Of a DNA stretch of 34,327 nucleotides, positions 20,785 to 31,286 are shown one piece after another. Origin of the DNA: Paraglomus occultum. Lineage: Eukaryota; Glomeromycota; Glomeromycetes; Paraglomerales; Paraglomeraceae. A model generated the notes under the pieces. It worked only from the letters and a program-made list of their open reading frames with translations, was not told the DNA's origin and did not search any database. The DNA lies in contig CAJVPJ010000214.1 of NCBI GenBank assembly GCA_910592205.1, positions 1 through 34,327 of the forward strand. The letters are read 5' to 3'. How positions within the stretch are numbered: position 1 is the first letter of the stretch; each line of letters starts with the position of its first letter. Position numbers and translations under genes: made by a program.

Positions 20785-22542
20785 TTAATTATCTTCTACA
20801 CAGCTTTCTTGACGTATATCAAGAACACATTGACATTCTTGTTCATTAGATTTTTGGCACGTTTCATTTTCTACATCATCGTGGCATCCCAATACATCAG
20901 GAGCGATAACGGTAGCATCTTTCAGGTCGTTATCTGTTTCACCCGCCTTTTGAACATCACTCAAATCTAAATCAACATTATATTGTGTAACAGGAGTTAC
21001 TGGTCTGTTCCCTTTTGCGATTGTCGTTCGAATACTACTTTCTATGACACGTTCATGGCACGTACCAACAGCACAGTGCACATAGACATCTTGTTGTTCA
21101 TCAGCTTTTTGGTATAATACAACTGTTTTTTGAACATTGTTTTCTAATCCATTTCTGTCATAACAGTAATCTCGAAGAGCATATTGCGCAAGAGTATATC
21201 CTTGCTTGGCAGCTTTTTGATACAGTTTGAATGATTTGTAATCATTTTTTTTCACTCCAATTCCATTATCATAACACACAGCAAGATTATATTGTGCGCT
21301 AGCGAGTCCTAGCTTGGCTGCTTTTTTATACAGGTTTACTGCTTTTTTATAGTCACTTTCTACACCAATTCCATCACTATAGCACAGCCCGAGCGTAAAT
21401 TGGGCAAGGGCGTTCTCCTGACCGGCAGCTTGTCGGAGCAGATCGACTGCCTTCTGCGTATCGGTTATCACACCAAGTCCATTCATATAGCACATGCCAA
21501 GATTATATTGTGCTTTAACGTGCTCTTGCTCGGCGGCTAGTTGATAGAATTCAACTGCTTTGCGAACGTCTACCTCTATTCCGATTCCATTTTCGTAACA
21601 CACGGCGAGATTATATTGTGCTTTGGTGTGTCCTTGTTCGGCCGCCTGGTGAAGTAGGGCGACCGCCGCTGCCGTTTGACCATGCTTGTCGTTTTCGGCT
21701 CGGTTCAAATAATGTAAGGCAAGAGTATATTGTGCACTGGCCAGTCCTTGGCTTGCCGCTTGCTGGTGTAATTCGACGGCTTTCCGTTGATCGCGTTCTA
21801 CTCCGATTCCACCACCATAGCACAAACCAAGAGTAAATTGAGCAATGGCATATTCTTGATCGGCAGCTTTTTGAAGTAAATCGACCGCTTTCTCAAAGTC
21901 CTTTTCTATGCCGGTTCCGTCCAGATAGCACATGCCAAGGTTATACTGTGCTTTGGCGTGGTCCTGTTCAGCAGCCTTTTGATAGAATTCGATGGCTTTT
22001 TGGATATCTGCTTGTACTCCGATTCCATACTGATGACACTTGCCAAGCTTGTATCGCGCGGCGGCGTGGCCTTGATCGGATATTCGTTGATATATTTCAA
22101 CCGATTTTTGTTCGTCTTTCTCAACTAGGTTCCCAGTTCTGTAACATTTACCAAGATAATATATGGCCTTGAAAAGTCCTTGATCAGCTGCTTTTTGGTA
22201 AAGTTCGATCGCATCCTTACCACTTTTTACTGCGCCAATTCCACATTCGTAACATTTCCCGAGAGCAAATTGGGCTTCAGCACATCCTTGTTCAGCTGCC
22301 TTCTGGTACAGCTCAAAGGCCTTTCTCCCGTCTTTTTCTACTCCTGCGCCATAATAGTAGCATACGCCTAGGTTGTATAGTGCAACAATATCTCCCTGTT
22401 CAGCAGCGTCTTTGTATAATTCGGCGGTTTGTTGATTTTCCCTTCCGGTGATACTTTCATCAACATTACATTGTGCAACAGAATCAACTTGCTCGTTATT
22501 CTCAAATTCTGGTTTATCTTGATGTTCTACGAAAGCTGCCAT
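20785..22542 (-). CDS. Sel1-like repeat (SLR) protein, 585 aa, 12 repeats
   Basis: The first ATG (22542, context ACAAATGG, A at -3) gives 585 residues; the open frame extends 22 codons further upstream but only from a TTG. After an acidic leader there is a half repeat and then twelve Sel1 repeats of 36 residues (about residues 50-484) with the pattern A-x-x-x-L-G-x-C-Y-x-x-G-x-G-V-x-x-D-x-x-K-A-x-x-L-Y-x-K-A-A-x-Q-G. Repeat 7 is 38 residues and irregular ('NRAENDKHGQTAAA'). Repeats 8-11 copy repeats 4-7. The last 100 residues are acidic with scattered Cys and no repeats. There is no signal peptide, membrane segment or kinase domain, so it is probably cytosolic. SLRs form alpha-solenoids that bind proteins, as in Sel1/Hrd3 and many expanded fungal families. 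The frame is intact and unspliced. Partner unknown. Confidence 0.9.
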   Translation of the reverse strand: MAAFVEHQDKPEFENNEQVDSVAQCNVDESITGRENQQTAELYKDAAEQGDIVALYNLGVCYYYGAGVEKDGRKAFELYQKAAEQGCAEAQFALGKCYECGIGAVKSGKDAIELYQKAADQGLFKAIYYLGKCYRTGNLVEKDEQKSVEIYQRISDQGHAAARYKLGKCHQYGIGVQADIQKAIEFYQKAAEQDHAKAQYNLGMCYLDGTGIEKDFEKAVDLLQKAADQEYAIAQFTLGLCYGGGIGVERDQRKAVELHQQAASQGLASAQYTLALHYLNRAENDKHGQTAAAVALLHQAAEQGHTKAQYNLAVCYENGIGIEVDVRKAVEFYQLAAEQEHVKAQYNLGMCYMNGLGVITDTQKAVDLLRQAAGQENALAQFTLGLCYSDGIGVESDYKKAVNLYKKAAKLGLASAQYNLAVCYDNGIGVKKNDYKSFKLYQKAAKQGYTLAQYALRDYCYDRNGLENNVQKTVVLYQKADEQQDVYVHCAVGTCHERVIESSIRTTIAKGNRPVTPVTQYNVDLDLSDVQKAGETDNDLKDATVIAPDVLGCHDDVENETCQKSNEQECQCVLDIRQESCVEDN

Positions 22543-25490
22543 TTGTAACAAATAACGTATGCATAAAGTGTATGAGGTCAAAAGGAGGAGGGAAGGGAGG
22601 GGCAGCAAGATCAGTATATTCCAGTAGTGTGTGTGGTGTGGAGTATGAATCAGATTAAAGAGGTTTTGTCGGCGGGTATTGCGTATTTAAGTGTTTTGGT
22701 GCAAGTACCAAATGGAGCAGAAACTGCGGGTCTGGGGTATGACAGATGATGTTATCTTTCCTAAAGCGTTTTATAATCGTTCCGGTCCGAGAATGAATAA
22801 TCTCAATGATTGATCGATAAAATTAATTAGACGCAAAAAGAAGCGTATAATATAGTTTGTCAACCCAAAATCGATGGCTTGTCTGACATTATTGCCTGTC
22901 AATAAAGTTCCCGAGTCATCTCTATGGCAAAAAGGTATCCGTAGCATTAGCTTACAGACACTAGGATATAACGGCTTGGCTTATTTGAGTGCTAAAAAAT
23001 GGGTTGTAAGATCATATGTATTATACGTCAGTGACAGTCAAAAGTGCGAATGATTACTAGTAACGTGGCCCGTAAGACCATCTCTGAAAAATAGTTTACG
23101 AATCAATCTGTCCTTAAACAAAGATAATTCTACAATACATTCTACGCGTTTGTTTGTTTGCGACTAGATATTAATGGAATATGGTCGCACAGCCGAGCCA
23201 TTGACAAACAATGTGTGTGAGTCAATTCTAAATGTTCAAGCAATCAAATTAGGCAGGTAAGGCATGACTGTGGGATGAATGCACCGTCGAAAGTTCTTGC
23301 CCGAGTTAAAATTGTATTACCAGTAATCGACTAATGGATGGACATTCTCATTGATTTAAAGGAGTATAGAACGTGGGTGGTACTAATACAATATTAAACG
23401 AACGTGAATGTAATTAATTATCACAATTGCTTATTATATAAGGCAATGTATTATAAATAAATGGGCGGGCGGTTTTTAACAATCACACTTATAATGAAAT
23501 TAAGGATTACTTCAATAATACTTGTCTGGTTTAGGTTTCTCCATTGTGCGACAACACACAGTGTCCTCTCAAATATCATGTCGAAATAGCTAGATCTCTT
23601 TGTTCATGGGCGTAAACGCTTTCCCGTAAGCCATTCCCTCCAGTTTCTTTATTTGTTTATCTTCTTTGCTTCGTCACACGCTTTCTTAGACTCTGAATTA
23701 TAATTGTTTCTTGAATAATCCATTATATTCTTAAAGCCTTAATCCGTATAATGAATAATGATAAGATTGATCACAATACTTGTCCCGTGATCACCGAGTA
23801 CTATTATACCAATGCTTTCTTAGTAAAACCTCAACGATGTAATCCAGCACCAGAGAATCGTATTCGATCTCAAGAATAATTAATTATCCCACTTTCAAAG
23901 GCGCTGCTAAATCTCTATTGGTTTAATCTCCTGTGACTGTTGACTCAACGGTATCTTTATCTCTTCCTTGTCAAGGTTTTCTTCTGTGATAACTGAAATG
24001 AGATCTTCTTGAGAAGATCAACAAAGATGCAATTGCTTCTAGAATGTCATTACTATTACACATTCACAATATTGACAACCAACAACAGTTACTGTCAGAC
24101 AATTCACTATTGATGGCTCTGCCATCTTCTAAATTTCTACATTGTCATCCTCATAATTATCCAATATCATTCATAGCGGTTCACTATAGCTGTACCGATA
24201 ATAATAATCGGTAGATTTTGCGTTTCGATCTTGGCCCGTTTTACATCCTTGTCCTAGATCATTAGTCACATAACGTAAAATAATAATCATAACTGAAAAA
24301 TACGCATCTGTACCTCTTTAAAATTCAGACTTCTTTTTGACGTAGCAACAGGAACTTTTGGCATTGATAATACCATTTACATTCCTACACTTCCGCTAAT
24401 CGGTTGGTGGCTATGTATTTGCCTACGCGAACGTTTTCTTCCCATTCTCTCACCGTTTTACGATCGCGTTGGACCCTAGACAAGGTTTTTGAAATTAAAA
24501 TATATTTACTAACATTTTATTTGCCCATTCAATTTTCCCGGCTAGAACGTCATCTACCGAAGACTCGAGTGCGGTCCACGTCAGGATCGGCGAGAAGCCT
24601 GTATACCGAGGTCGACGTCACTCACGTTACTACGTTATTCCAATACACTCCCAATAGAAAATTTCTACTCGCCTTTCGATAACTATCTGGTTCTTTTTTC
24701 TTCCTGTCATTCGGATTACAGTCATCGTCAACGATTTGCTGGAGTCTTTTTGAAGTAATAATCTATTTTGCTTCAAACGGCTCTAGCTCGTTTTGCTTAG
24801 AAGTCGAGAATGTTCCGTAGATTCTTTGGCTGAAATATTTAGATATGTGTCAATTTTTTGTTGCAACGTGACGGCACGGGGTTTGTCCTGCGGCGCAGCG
24901 ATTAGCCTTGTCTTAAATGGTATTTCAGTTTGGAGTCAGCATCATGAAGAAACAGATTTCACTTTCAGAGTGTGAACGTGAACCAGAGCAAGATGAACAA
25001 GATATGAAAGCTCTGAAAATGAGCAGCACAGTAAGTGTTCAGGAAAGGTGTGAGGGGAGGAGAGGGATGCCAGAGAGGAAGCAGAAAAGGAGGGGAATTG
25101 AGGAGACATACACACTCCTCACAACCAATATTAACACACCCAGGACTGCCAGACTTTGAACTGATGCAAAATACTTGTTAGCCTAGTAATAAGTAAGAGT
25201 GATATTAACATTATTTTTTACATAATAATAAGCTGATCTTGTTTAATGTGCTAATACTAATGTAACTATCGTTCTCGTTCTTAACATACTTGCACAAAAC
25301 CCTTACTGTTCTCCTTTTTTGTGCTGCTTCCTCTGCTTCCTCTCACTTTTCAACAATTTATAATCAAATTTGTCTCCAGAATTACCTTCCCAATATACTT
25401 AATAATTATAATGCTTACACATGCTAACTTGTTTATTAAAAAAATGCTAGTAATTCTGAACAAATAATTGGTAGTCCATTTTTAGGGATA
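22543..25490. other. Long spacer upstream of the Sel1 gene
   Basis: Contains the minus-strand promoter region of the Sel1 gene (purine-rich AGGAGGGAAGGGAGGGG at 22585-22602 on plus, pyrimidine-rich on the sense strand). Frames at 24404-24682 and 24917-25159 show no domain. A purine-rich stretch at 25035-25105 and a pyrimidine-rich stretch at 25311-25348 contain related GAGGAAGCAG / CTGCTTCCTC strings in inverted orientation. Confidence 0.35.
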
Positions 25491-26006
25491 CAGTGTGTCA
25501 TGAAAAAAATGGCAAAGAAACTATTGATTGTTGTGTTGCAACAAATAGAGTAATAATAATAAATGAACTTTACACTTTGTTTGATAGCTTATGAGCAGAG
25601 ATTTTATTATCATATTAATAAAGTTTTTTCACAAATATTTCCATAATTATAATTAGCTTAGGTTTGTGTTTTACTAATTTCACTAAATTAATTTATAATT
25701 AGCATTTTATCAGAAATAGAATTCTACTCTTTGACTGTAAACTGCCTTAACTTTCACAATAATTTTTCTACATTGTTTGGGTAATGGCCTATAGGATTCA
25801 AACTGGACTATTGACAGGCACACTAATAGTCCTGCAATGTGTATTCAAATTTGATTATAATATTTTGTAATTGAAAGCTAGGGTTGAGCAAACAAAAATT
25901 TGAACTTGTTTGACAGTTTAAAAAAATTATTTGCATTATAATTAAAACAAAAAAATATGCATTTGAAGAGCTTTAATTTTTTTGCCAATTTTTTTGTGAC
26001 GCACTA
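25491..26006. mobile_element. Non-autonomous Tc1/mariner-type element (516 bp) with TIRs and TA duplication
   Basis: The left end reads TA-CAGTGTGTCATGAAAAAAA and the right end, as reverse complement, reads TA-TAGTGCGTCACAAAAAAA; over 25 positions including the flanking TA they differ at four, and both then run into TGGC. The element is bounded on both sides by TA, the target duplicated by Tc1/mariner transposases. The interior is AT-rich (ATAATTATAATTAGC strings) with no transposase frame, so it would need a transposase in trans. It is old, since the termini have drifted. Confidence 0.75.
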
Positions 26007-26029
26007 TAGTTATAATAAGAAATGGTAAT

Positions 26030-26109
26030 AGGGCTGAATGCTGATTTTGTGGTCCTTTATTGACACAGCTATGGTGGACCACTAGAGCTGTTTTAGGGCT
26101 GAATGCTGA
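26030..26109. repeat. 15-bp direct repeats flanking a small inverted repeat
   Basis: AGGGCTGAATGCTGA occurs at 26030-26044 and 26095-26109. Between them GTGGTCC (about 26049) and GGACCAC (about 26075) are inverted, with CAGCT and AGCTG just outside the second arm. It sits 24 bp beyond the right end of the mariner-type element. Confidence 0.6.
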
Positions 26110-26785
26110 ATGATGCAATAAACCTACTTTTTACATAATTATAATAAAAACAGCAGCTAAAAAAAAACAAACAGCCTGACCCTGAGATGCCCTCTTCTGA
26201 GCAAATGTATCAACATTTAAGTATAAGCAAGATGTAATCCACGAGACAAGTACAAAAATGTATATAAAATATAGGAAAAGTTTTGATAATTAATGTGTTA
26301 AACTGGTGGTTAAAGAAAAAATAAATATTTTTACCATTTTTTAAAAAACTGAAATATAAACTGTTAAGTATAAAAATTGGGCAAAATGGTTATAATTTTT
26401 CCTTATTTTACTGTTCAAGTCTATGAGAATAACAATGTACAGTATATCACAAAAACTGAAAAAGTTTTGTCAAACAAGCTGCAATTTTTACCTAATTACA
26501 AAATTTCCCAAGTTGCTAATAGAATAAGATAAAGATACTTTTTCAATAAATTACTTAAGGTATAGTTTAAATTTGGCCAAACATATAATTGTAATTTAAG
26601 CTAACCAGTGAAAACCTGCATAATTTGTTATAATAACCGGTATATGTAAAAACTTAATTTGGCGGATCTATTGCTTAATGTTAACAGAGAAAAAGATCGG
26701 AACCATAGCCTGCGTTATGTCGGGTACTGAGACAGAGTAACTCTGTTGAATAATTAACGCGATTGAAATTGATGTGCTTGACATT
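26110..26785. other. AT-rich spacer
   Basis: Very AT-rich, with poly-A runs (26159-26167). No gene, RNA or repeat recognised. Confidence 0.4.
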
Positions 26786-26986
26786 ATGTCAGTAGTTTCC
26801 GAAATTATGGAAGGTAACTGTAAATGTACTGTTGAGAAAAGACGAAAAATTGTCATAACATTTTTTAAAGAATATGTCGATACCAGATACAAAAGTAATA
26901 ATATTAATACATTAGCATTACGTAATACCATCATTATTATAATTCAAGGTCTGTCAGCGATATGCAATGACCTGGACATATCTTGA
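26786..26986 (+). CDS. Small ORF, 66 aa, unknown
   Basis: ATG (ATTATG, A at -3) to TGA. The product starts 'MSVVSEIMEGNCKCTVEKRR' and includes 'KIVITFFKEYVDTRY', 'LALRNTIIIIIQGLSAIC' and an acidic end 'NDLDIS'. Amphipathic helices alternate with a basic patch, and the composition is more protein-like than the flanks. It could be a small Glomeromycotina-type lineage-specific protein or one exon. No family recognised. Confidence 0.35.
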   Translation: MSVVSEIMEGNCKCTVEKRRKIVITFFKEYVDTRYKSNNINTLALRNTIIIIIQGLSAICNDLDIS

Positions 26987-27157
26987 GAAGCAACTTATCT
27001 TGGCTGACAATAAATTCATGGGGAGTATGTATTTTATGAAAGACGCGATACATTTATCGGTTCACATAAAATAGTATCTAATATTAACGCCACTGACTAT
27101 AACTACAACAGTTTTTAAATAATAATAAGCATTTGTTTAGCTAAGAGGCTAAAATTT

Positions 27158-27239
27158 ACATTTATCTAAGAACGCTCTCATTACTAAAATTCACATCAAT
27201 GACTATACATTTAGATAAGAACGTTCTTATTACTAAAAT
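27158..27239. repeat. Tandem duplication, 49-bp period
   Basis: ACATTTATCTAAGAACGCTC... at 27158-27190 is repeated as ACATTTAGATAAGAACGTTC... at 27207-27239; both end TTACTAAAAT. Four mismatches in 33 bp. Likely an old local duplication. Confidence 0.65.
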
Positions 27240-28414
27240 CGTATAACACATGTGATCAAAATAATGTTTATTTTCGCAAAAATGCACACTTTAAATAATA
27301 ATAAACTTATCAATAAAATAACTTTGCTCACTATACGTTTGTCAGAACACGTTTTCTATATGTACATACATAGACTAATTACCTTTCGTCTATGTTGGTT
27401 ACTTTTCCAACATCGACGTTTGACACTTAACTTTACCAACCGGTCTCCGATTGGATGAAAAGTATTTCCTTTGAATAATTCGGGCACAAGTATAATGCAA
27501 CCGCAAAGCCGCAGTCGATGTTATTATTACTGGAGGGTAAGGCGTTGACCTTTTTCGAGCCGTGGCCAAGAAACAGAGGTTGCCCCGAGTGTCAGTATAC
27601 ATTGCTGAAATTGTTTTCGTAACGGATAGGCGTGCTCAAGTAAAATTGTCCGAGCTTTCGCAGAAGAGGCGCGGAAGAGGCCCAAGAGAAAAAGAGACTT
27701 GTGTTGCAAGACGTTTGGTGTTTTATAATTTATATTGAGTAAGGAGACGCAAGACATATTGACTTGGTATGATGATTTAATCGAAAGTTTAACATCGTAT
27801 GGTAACATTTTGCATAGCTGTCGGTGACATGAATCTTGACAGCGCGAAATGGTACTGTTATTTTTTGAAAGTACATTTTCCATTCATTGAACCTCTTCTA
27901 AATTTATATAACAGTGAACAAAGGGGTATCCACTTCGTGTTGGCTGGTTTTGGGCATTCTTTGTGAGACGGTACCCTGCTCACTTTATGCTGCTTTGTCG
28001 TACCAGCTGCATAATTGACCTAACTCGGATTTATTCATGAACTATAGATGAGATGCAGAGATAAGGAATCGCAAATGAATGGACAATAATAATAAAGACA
28101 TATGGGGAGGTTAAGCAAGTTTCAAGCGGATGATTGGAAAACGTTGTTTCACCAAACCTCTTAAGTTGAGGTTAGTTTCACGATTTACATTTCCCAATGA
28201 AACTTGGACGCTTTAGCCTGCATCTGCCGACATATTGTTTTGATGGCGCCGAAAATACTCATAATAACGTTGAATGGTTAATTATGCCAAAGGCGTGGAC
28301 ATTGCTTTAGTATTAGCAGAAAATCTCGCATCCCTGAACAACTGGATATTAATATCGTATTCTTAATAAGTGATATCTATATAATTAAAAAGTTCGCGAA
28401 AACGAGCGCTCGAG
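27240..28414. other. Spacer with unresolved coding-like stretch
   Basis: At 27541-27735 a plus-strand frame without ATG reads 'GVDLFRAVAKKQRLPRVSVY' and later 'KLSELSQKRRGRGPREKETC', basic and protein-like. The opposite strand over 27527-27883 is also open for 118 codons and starts with an ATG. I could not decide between the strands and recognised no family. Confidence 0.3.
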
Positions 28415-28422
28415 TATAAAAA
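28415..28422 (+). promoter_or_regulatory. TATA box (TATAAAAA)
   Basis: TATAAAAA lies 45 nt before an ATG at 28460 (10-codon frame) and 74 nt before the 82-codon frame at 28489. The spacing fits a core promoter for a short 5' UTR. Inference from spacing only. Confidence 0.35.
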
Positions 28423-28488
28423 TCAGAATCTATACAGATCAGATTAACTTAAAGAAATAATGGAATCTTTCTTAGGCGTTATTCCAAT

Positions 28489-28737
28489 ATGAAACACAGT
28501 ACATTTCCTGTTCAAACAAGAAGAATTGTCAATTTTGAGGGGTTCCGAACATTATACGACAGCTATACTAATTTAACGAAATCAACAATAGTGGATATCT
28601 GTTCGAACACAGAAAGGTTATCTCTTTCTGACAGCCAAATTTTCCAAGTAATATTAACGGCATTGTTGCCTGTTCAAATTTCATTAGCGACGGCTTATGG
28701 TATTATTACGACATCGTATAAACGTGTAAAAATCTAA
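28489..28737 (+). CDS. Small ORF, 82 aa, unknown, with upstream TATA box
   Basis: ATG to TAA, 82 residues: 'MKHSTFPVQTRRIVNFEGFR', 'TIVDICSNTERLSLSDSQIF' and a hydrophobic end 'VILTALLPVQISLATAYGII' followed by a basic tail (SYKRVKI). This would suit a tail-anchored membrane protein. An upstream ATG (28460) opens a 10-codon frame that ends by overlapping this start (ATATGA), so it may act as a uORF, or the two may be parts of one spliced gene. No family recognised. Confidence 0.35.
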   Translation: MKHSTFPVQTRRIVNFEGFRTLYDSYTNLTKSTIVDICSNTERLSLSDSQIFQVILTALLPVQISLATAYGIITTSYKRVKI

Positions 28738-29081
28738 TTATTATCAATTTTTATTACAAACTCAAGATTATAACTACCGGCTATGGAAAGTCTCGTGTAC
28801 AGAGTTCAACTAACAGATAGTCAGAAAATGTTCCTGTAACCAGACACATGCATATTATAATTGTAGGATGTTTGCGGTATGACTCAATAACTCTACCTCT
28901 CCATTTGAATTTATGTCAACAAAAATGTTTTCAACTTTTGAATAACGGCTAGTGTTCTTGCCTAATATAAAAGAAATGCGAACCTAATCATTGTTAAGAT
29001 GGTAATACCCACAGTCATTGTTATGGGTATTATTGGTAAAGGTGAACCTGCACTGCAAGTGGCACATGGTAATGTGTCTGA
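28738..29081. other. Spacer without recognised gene
   Basis: AT-rich, no supported gene; leads into the minisatellite. Confidence 0.35.
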
Positions 29082-29200
29082 GTTCAGGACCTGTCTCAGT
29101 TCAGAACCCAGTCACTCAATCCAGAACTCAGTTGTCTCAGTCCAAAACCCAGACACTCAGTCCAGAACTCATTTGTCTCAGTCCAGAACTGAGACAGGTT
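29082..29200. repeat. Minisatellite, alternating 20/21-bp units, bounded by an inverted repeat
   Basis: About six units of the type GTCCAGAACTCAGTTGTCTCA alternate with GTCCAAAACCCAGACACTCA, giving a 41-bp higher-order period. The outer edges, ACCTGTCTCAGTTC (29089-29102) and GAACTGAGACAGGT (29186-29199), are perfect 14-bp inverted repeats, so the whole array can fold as a hairpin. The 108-codon frame that runs across it is probably accidental because the 41-bp period is not a multiple of three. Confidence 0.75.
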
Positions 29201-29325
29201 CCCAACTGAGTACAACAGTGTTCGCGTCTATTGCATTATTATTATTCATTTTATCCCTTAAACTGTATTACAGACAAATTGCCTGTAATTTGGATCCGCC
29301 AACAAAATCGCTTTATATCATCTGA

Positions 29326-29862
29326 TGCTACTAAGTAAACACCCCAACATATATAGTTTGCCAAAAACCTTGGAATCGTAGCATTGGCGAATGCGAAAAT
29401 TGTCGATCAGCGAAAATTAATTCAATTATGACTCGACGCAAGCGGGATATCTGTGTCGGAATCCTAGGTAACTAATTCGTAGCTTTGTATGAATTCGAGC
29501 GTAAAACAACATTCGTGTTGGGTTAGAATTTGTTACGGTTAATGAGCTAACTACCTCAGCTAATACATATAAATGAAAGAAATCGAAATCTAGCTCGCGA
29601 TTGACAATTCCGGATCCTCTAACATGATTCGTTCACAATAATTTGTAGATCATTTCACGTTGCCACTAATCAAAAATCATGCTTTTATTTTATTTATGAA
29701 GGGCTATATACTACAAAGCGTGAAGATTCTTATCCATTATTATTCCCTACGTTGACGCTTATTAGATTCAATCTGTTGATCGAAAACCCATTTGATCTGA
29801 CCAAACAAGCTCTCAAGTTAGCTACGCAAGAGGTCTTTATTCAATGTTGCCTCGCTAATGGG
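29326..29862. other. Spacer downstream of the CRN pseudogene
   Basis: No gene or repeat recognised. Confidence 0.35.
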
Positions 29863-31057
29863 TCATGAAAGAGGGGAGCGCGAACTTAACAACACCTCGA
29901 CTCGACTATCATCGTTGACCCCACTCGAACCCACTTTGATAATTACCCAATCACTTGCAGTGGTGATTATTCCAAACATCTCAATTTCTCGCAGGGCCGT
30001 GTCGTAGGAACGCTTTTTATTGCGTTGCAAGGATGCTTGGAGTTGGATCGTACACTGGCCCACACCTTGATTGATATCTTCCCGCTTCGGCTCCGTAATT
30101 GCAATGATCGCGTCGCGCACTTTGATTGCCCAATCGACTGGGCCCTTCCCATGGCTTCCTGATATTTTGTATTGCGGACAAACCTTGACTTCACCGTTGA
30201 ATACCGACGCAACACCATAGATGACCGATGAAATGAATTCGCCTCATTGGTACTGAGAATCGATTGCGAGACTTTATGTTTCATGATAATATCTTCCACG
30301 ACATGACGTAGGACCTCTTTATACTCTGACGTATCGGCACGGCCTGCATCGAATTTGGGTAAATCGACGAAGCTGTCAGCTGATAATGAGAAGACATCTT
30401 TCCAAAAGTCCATGAACTGAATGGTTGTTGCGACGTATCGACAACGAATGCTAAATCACCCTTGAAAGAATCGTCTCAGATTATATTCTTTAAGTCCATA
30501 TCGTTCAGAATTCGGGTGGTTGTACGATCTTTTCCGCTACCCATCTCACAGCTTATGGTTATGTTCTCGTCCTCAGTGCCGTCAGGAAAAGTGAAACAGG
30601 TGCGAAGACGAGATTTAAGCTCGGCTAGTGTGGTTTTAACCCGGTTTGTAGGCCACTGAAACTTTGCCATGTTGTTGCGACCATAGGAAACGGTGCAGTT
30701 AACCTTTTTTCCTTTCGCGAACTCCGGTGGCTCGACTATGACGTGGATATGCCTTTTAGATGGAGGTGATTTCTTGGTCCAGTACTCTCCTACGTCTCGA
30801 GTTGCCAGAAGTTCGACATTTAATACGGGGTTGGCCAACTCGGAATCGCGTTCGTCAGGAATTTCGACCTTCCATAACTTGATGTCTTTAACGTCAATAT
30901 CAGCGAAAGTTTGCTTTGATAGCTTTTTTAAGGTCACTAATAGTTCTTCCCTACCAATACTGATCGAAAATGCGCCCGAGAGTGCATTCCCTTTACAAGA
31001 CAGAAGAGTTTGGGCATTTCGATTTTTTCGTGGAATGACAAGAAAATAGAAAACCAT
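29863..31057 (-). pseudogene. Crinkler (CRN)-type effector gene with PD-(D/E)xK-like C-terminus, broken
   Basis: The first ATG (31057, AAAATGG) opens a header domain: a ubiquitin-like fold with 'AFSISIG', 'IKLWKVEIPD' (about residues 59-68) and 'HVIVEPPEF' (about 105-113), the hallmarks of CRN proteins in oomycetes and arbuscular mycorrhizal fungi. A middle region follows to 30479. The distal part has 'VSQSILSTNEA', then a segment with Asp in 'PVDWA', Glu-x-Lys in 'TEPKRED' and a Gln-rich helix, typical of the restriction-nuclease-like fold in many CRN C-termini. Three lesions break the frame: a TGA at 30476-30478, a frame change near 30375-30392 (apparent loss of one copy of a TATCAGCT-like repeat), and another near 30235-30245. 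CRNs in general act inside cells of the host or of competing organisms. This copy cannot make the full protein unless the breaks are sequencing errors. Confidence 0.8.
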
Positions 31058-31286
31058 TTTTAATTTTAATGTAAATATAATAAAAAAATGGGGTTTAAAA
31101 CATGTTTTTCTATGCAACCCCTATTGTTGTTAACAAAAACAAAAAACTGTCTCTATTTTCTTGTAGAGCATCTTTAGTAGCTTTTATAGTACAGACTGTA
31201 TAAGCATAGCTTGCCTCGTTCAAAAGTTATCGAGGTTTGAAGTTATTGTGTTTTCACTATCGAAAGTGATCGGCAAAATTTAACCC
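31058..31286. other. Upstream flank of the CRN pseudogene
   Basis: The frame stays open to 31117 but without ATG. AT-rich and otherwise unremarkable. Confidence 0.35.

Noticed and set aside
21611..22371. Several open frames of 60-74 codons on both strands
   Set aside because: They lie inside the Sel1 gene and are shadows of its periodic repeats.
22543..22608. 22-codon extension of the Sel1 protein with a hydrophobic stretch
   Set aside because: It opens at TTG, not ATG. The ATG at 22542 is in good context, so the apparent signal-like segment is 5' UTR.
27399..27883. Overlapping frames on both strands, one basic and one 118 codons long
   Set aside because: Strand could not be decided and no family was recognised.
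28999..29325. 108-codon frame with a hydrophobic segment
   Set aside because: More than a third of it is the 20/21-bp minisatellite, whose period is not a multiple of three; likely accidental.
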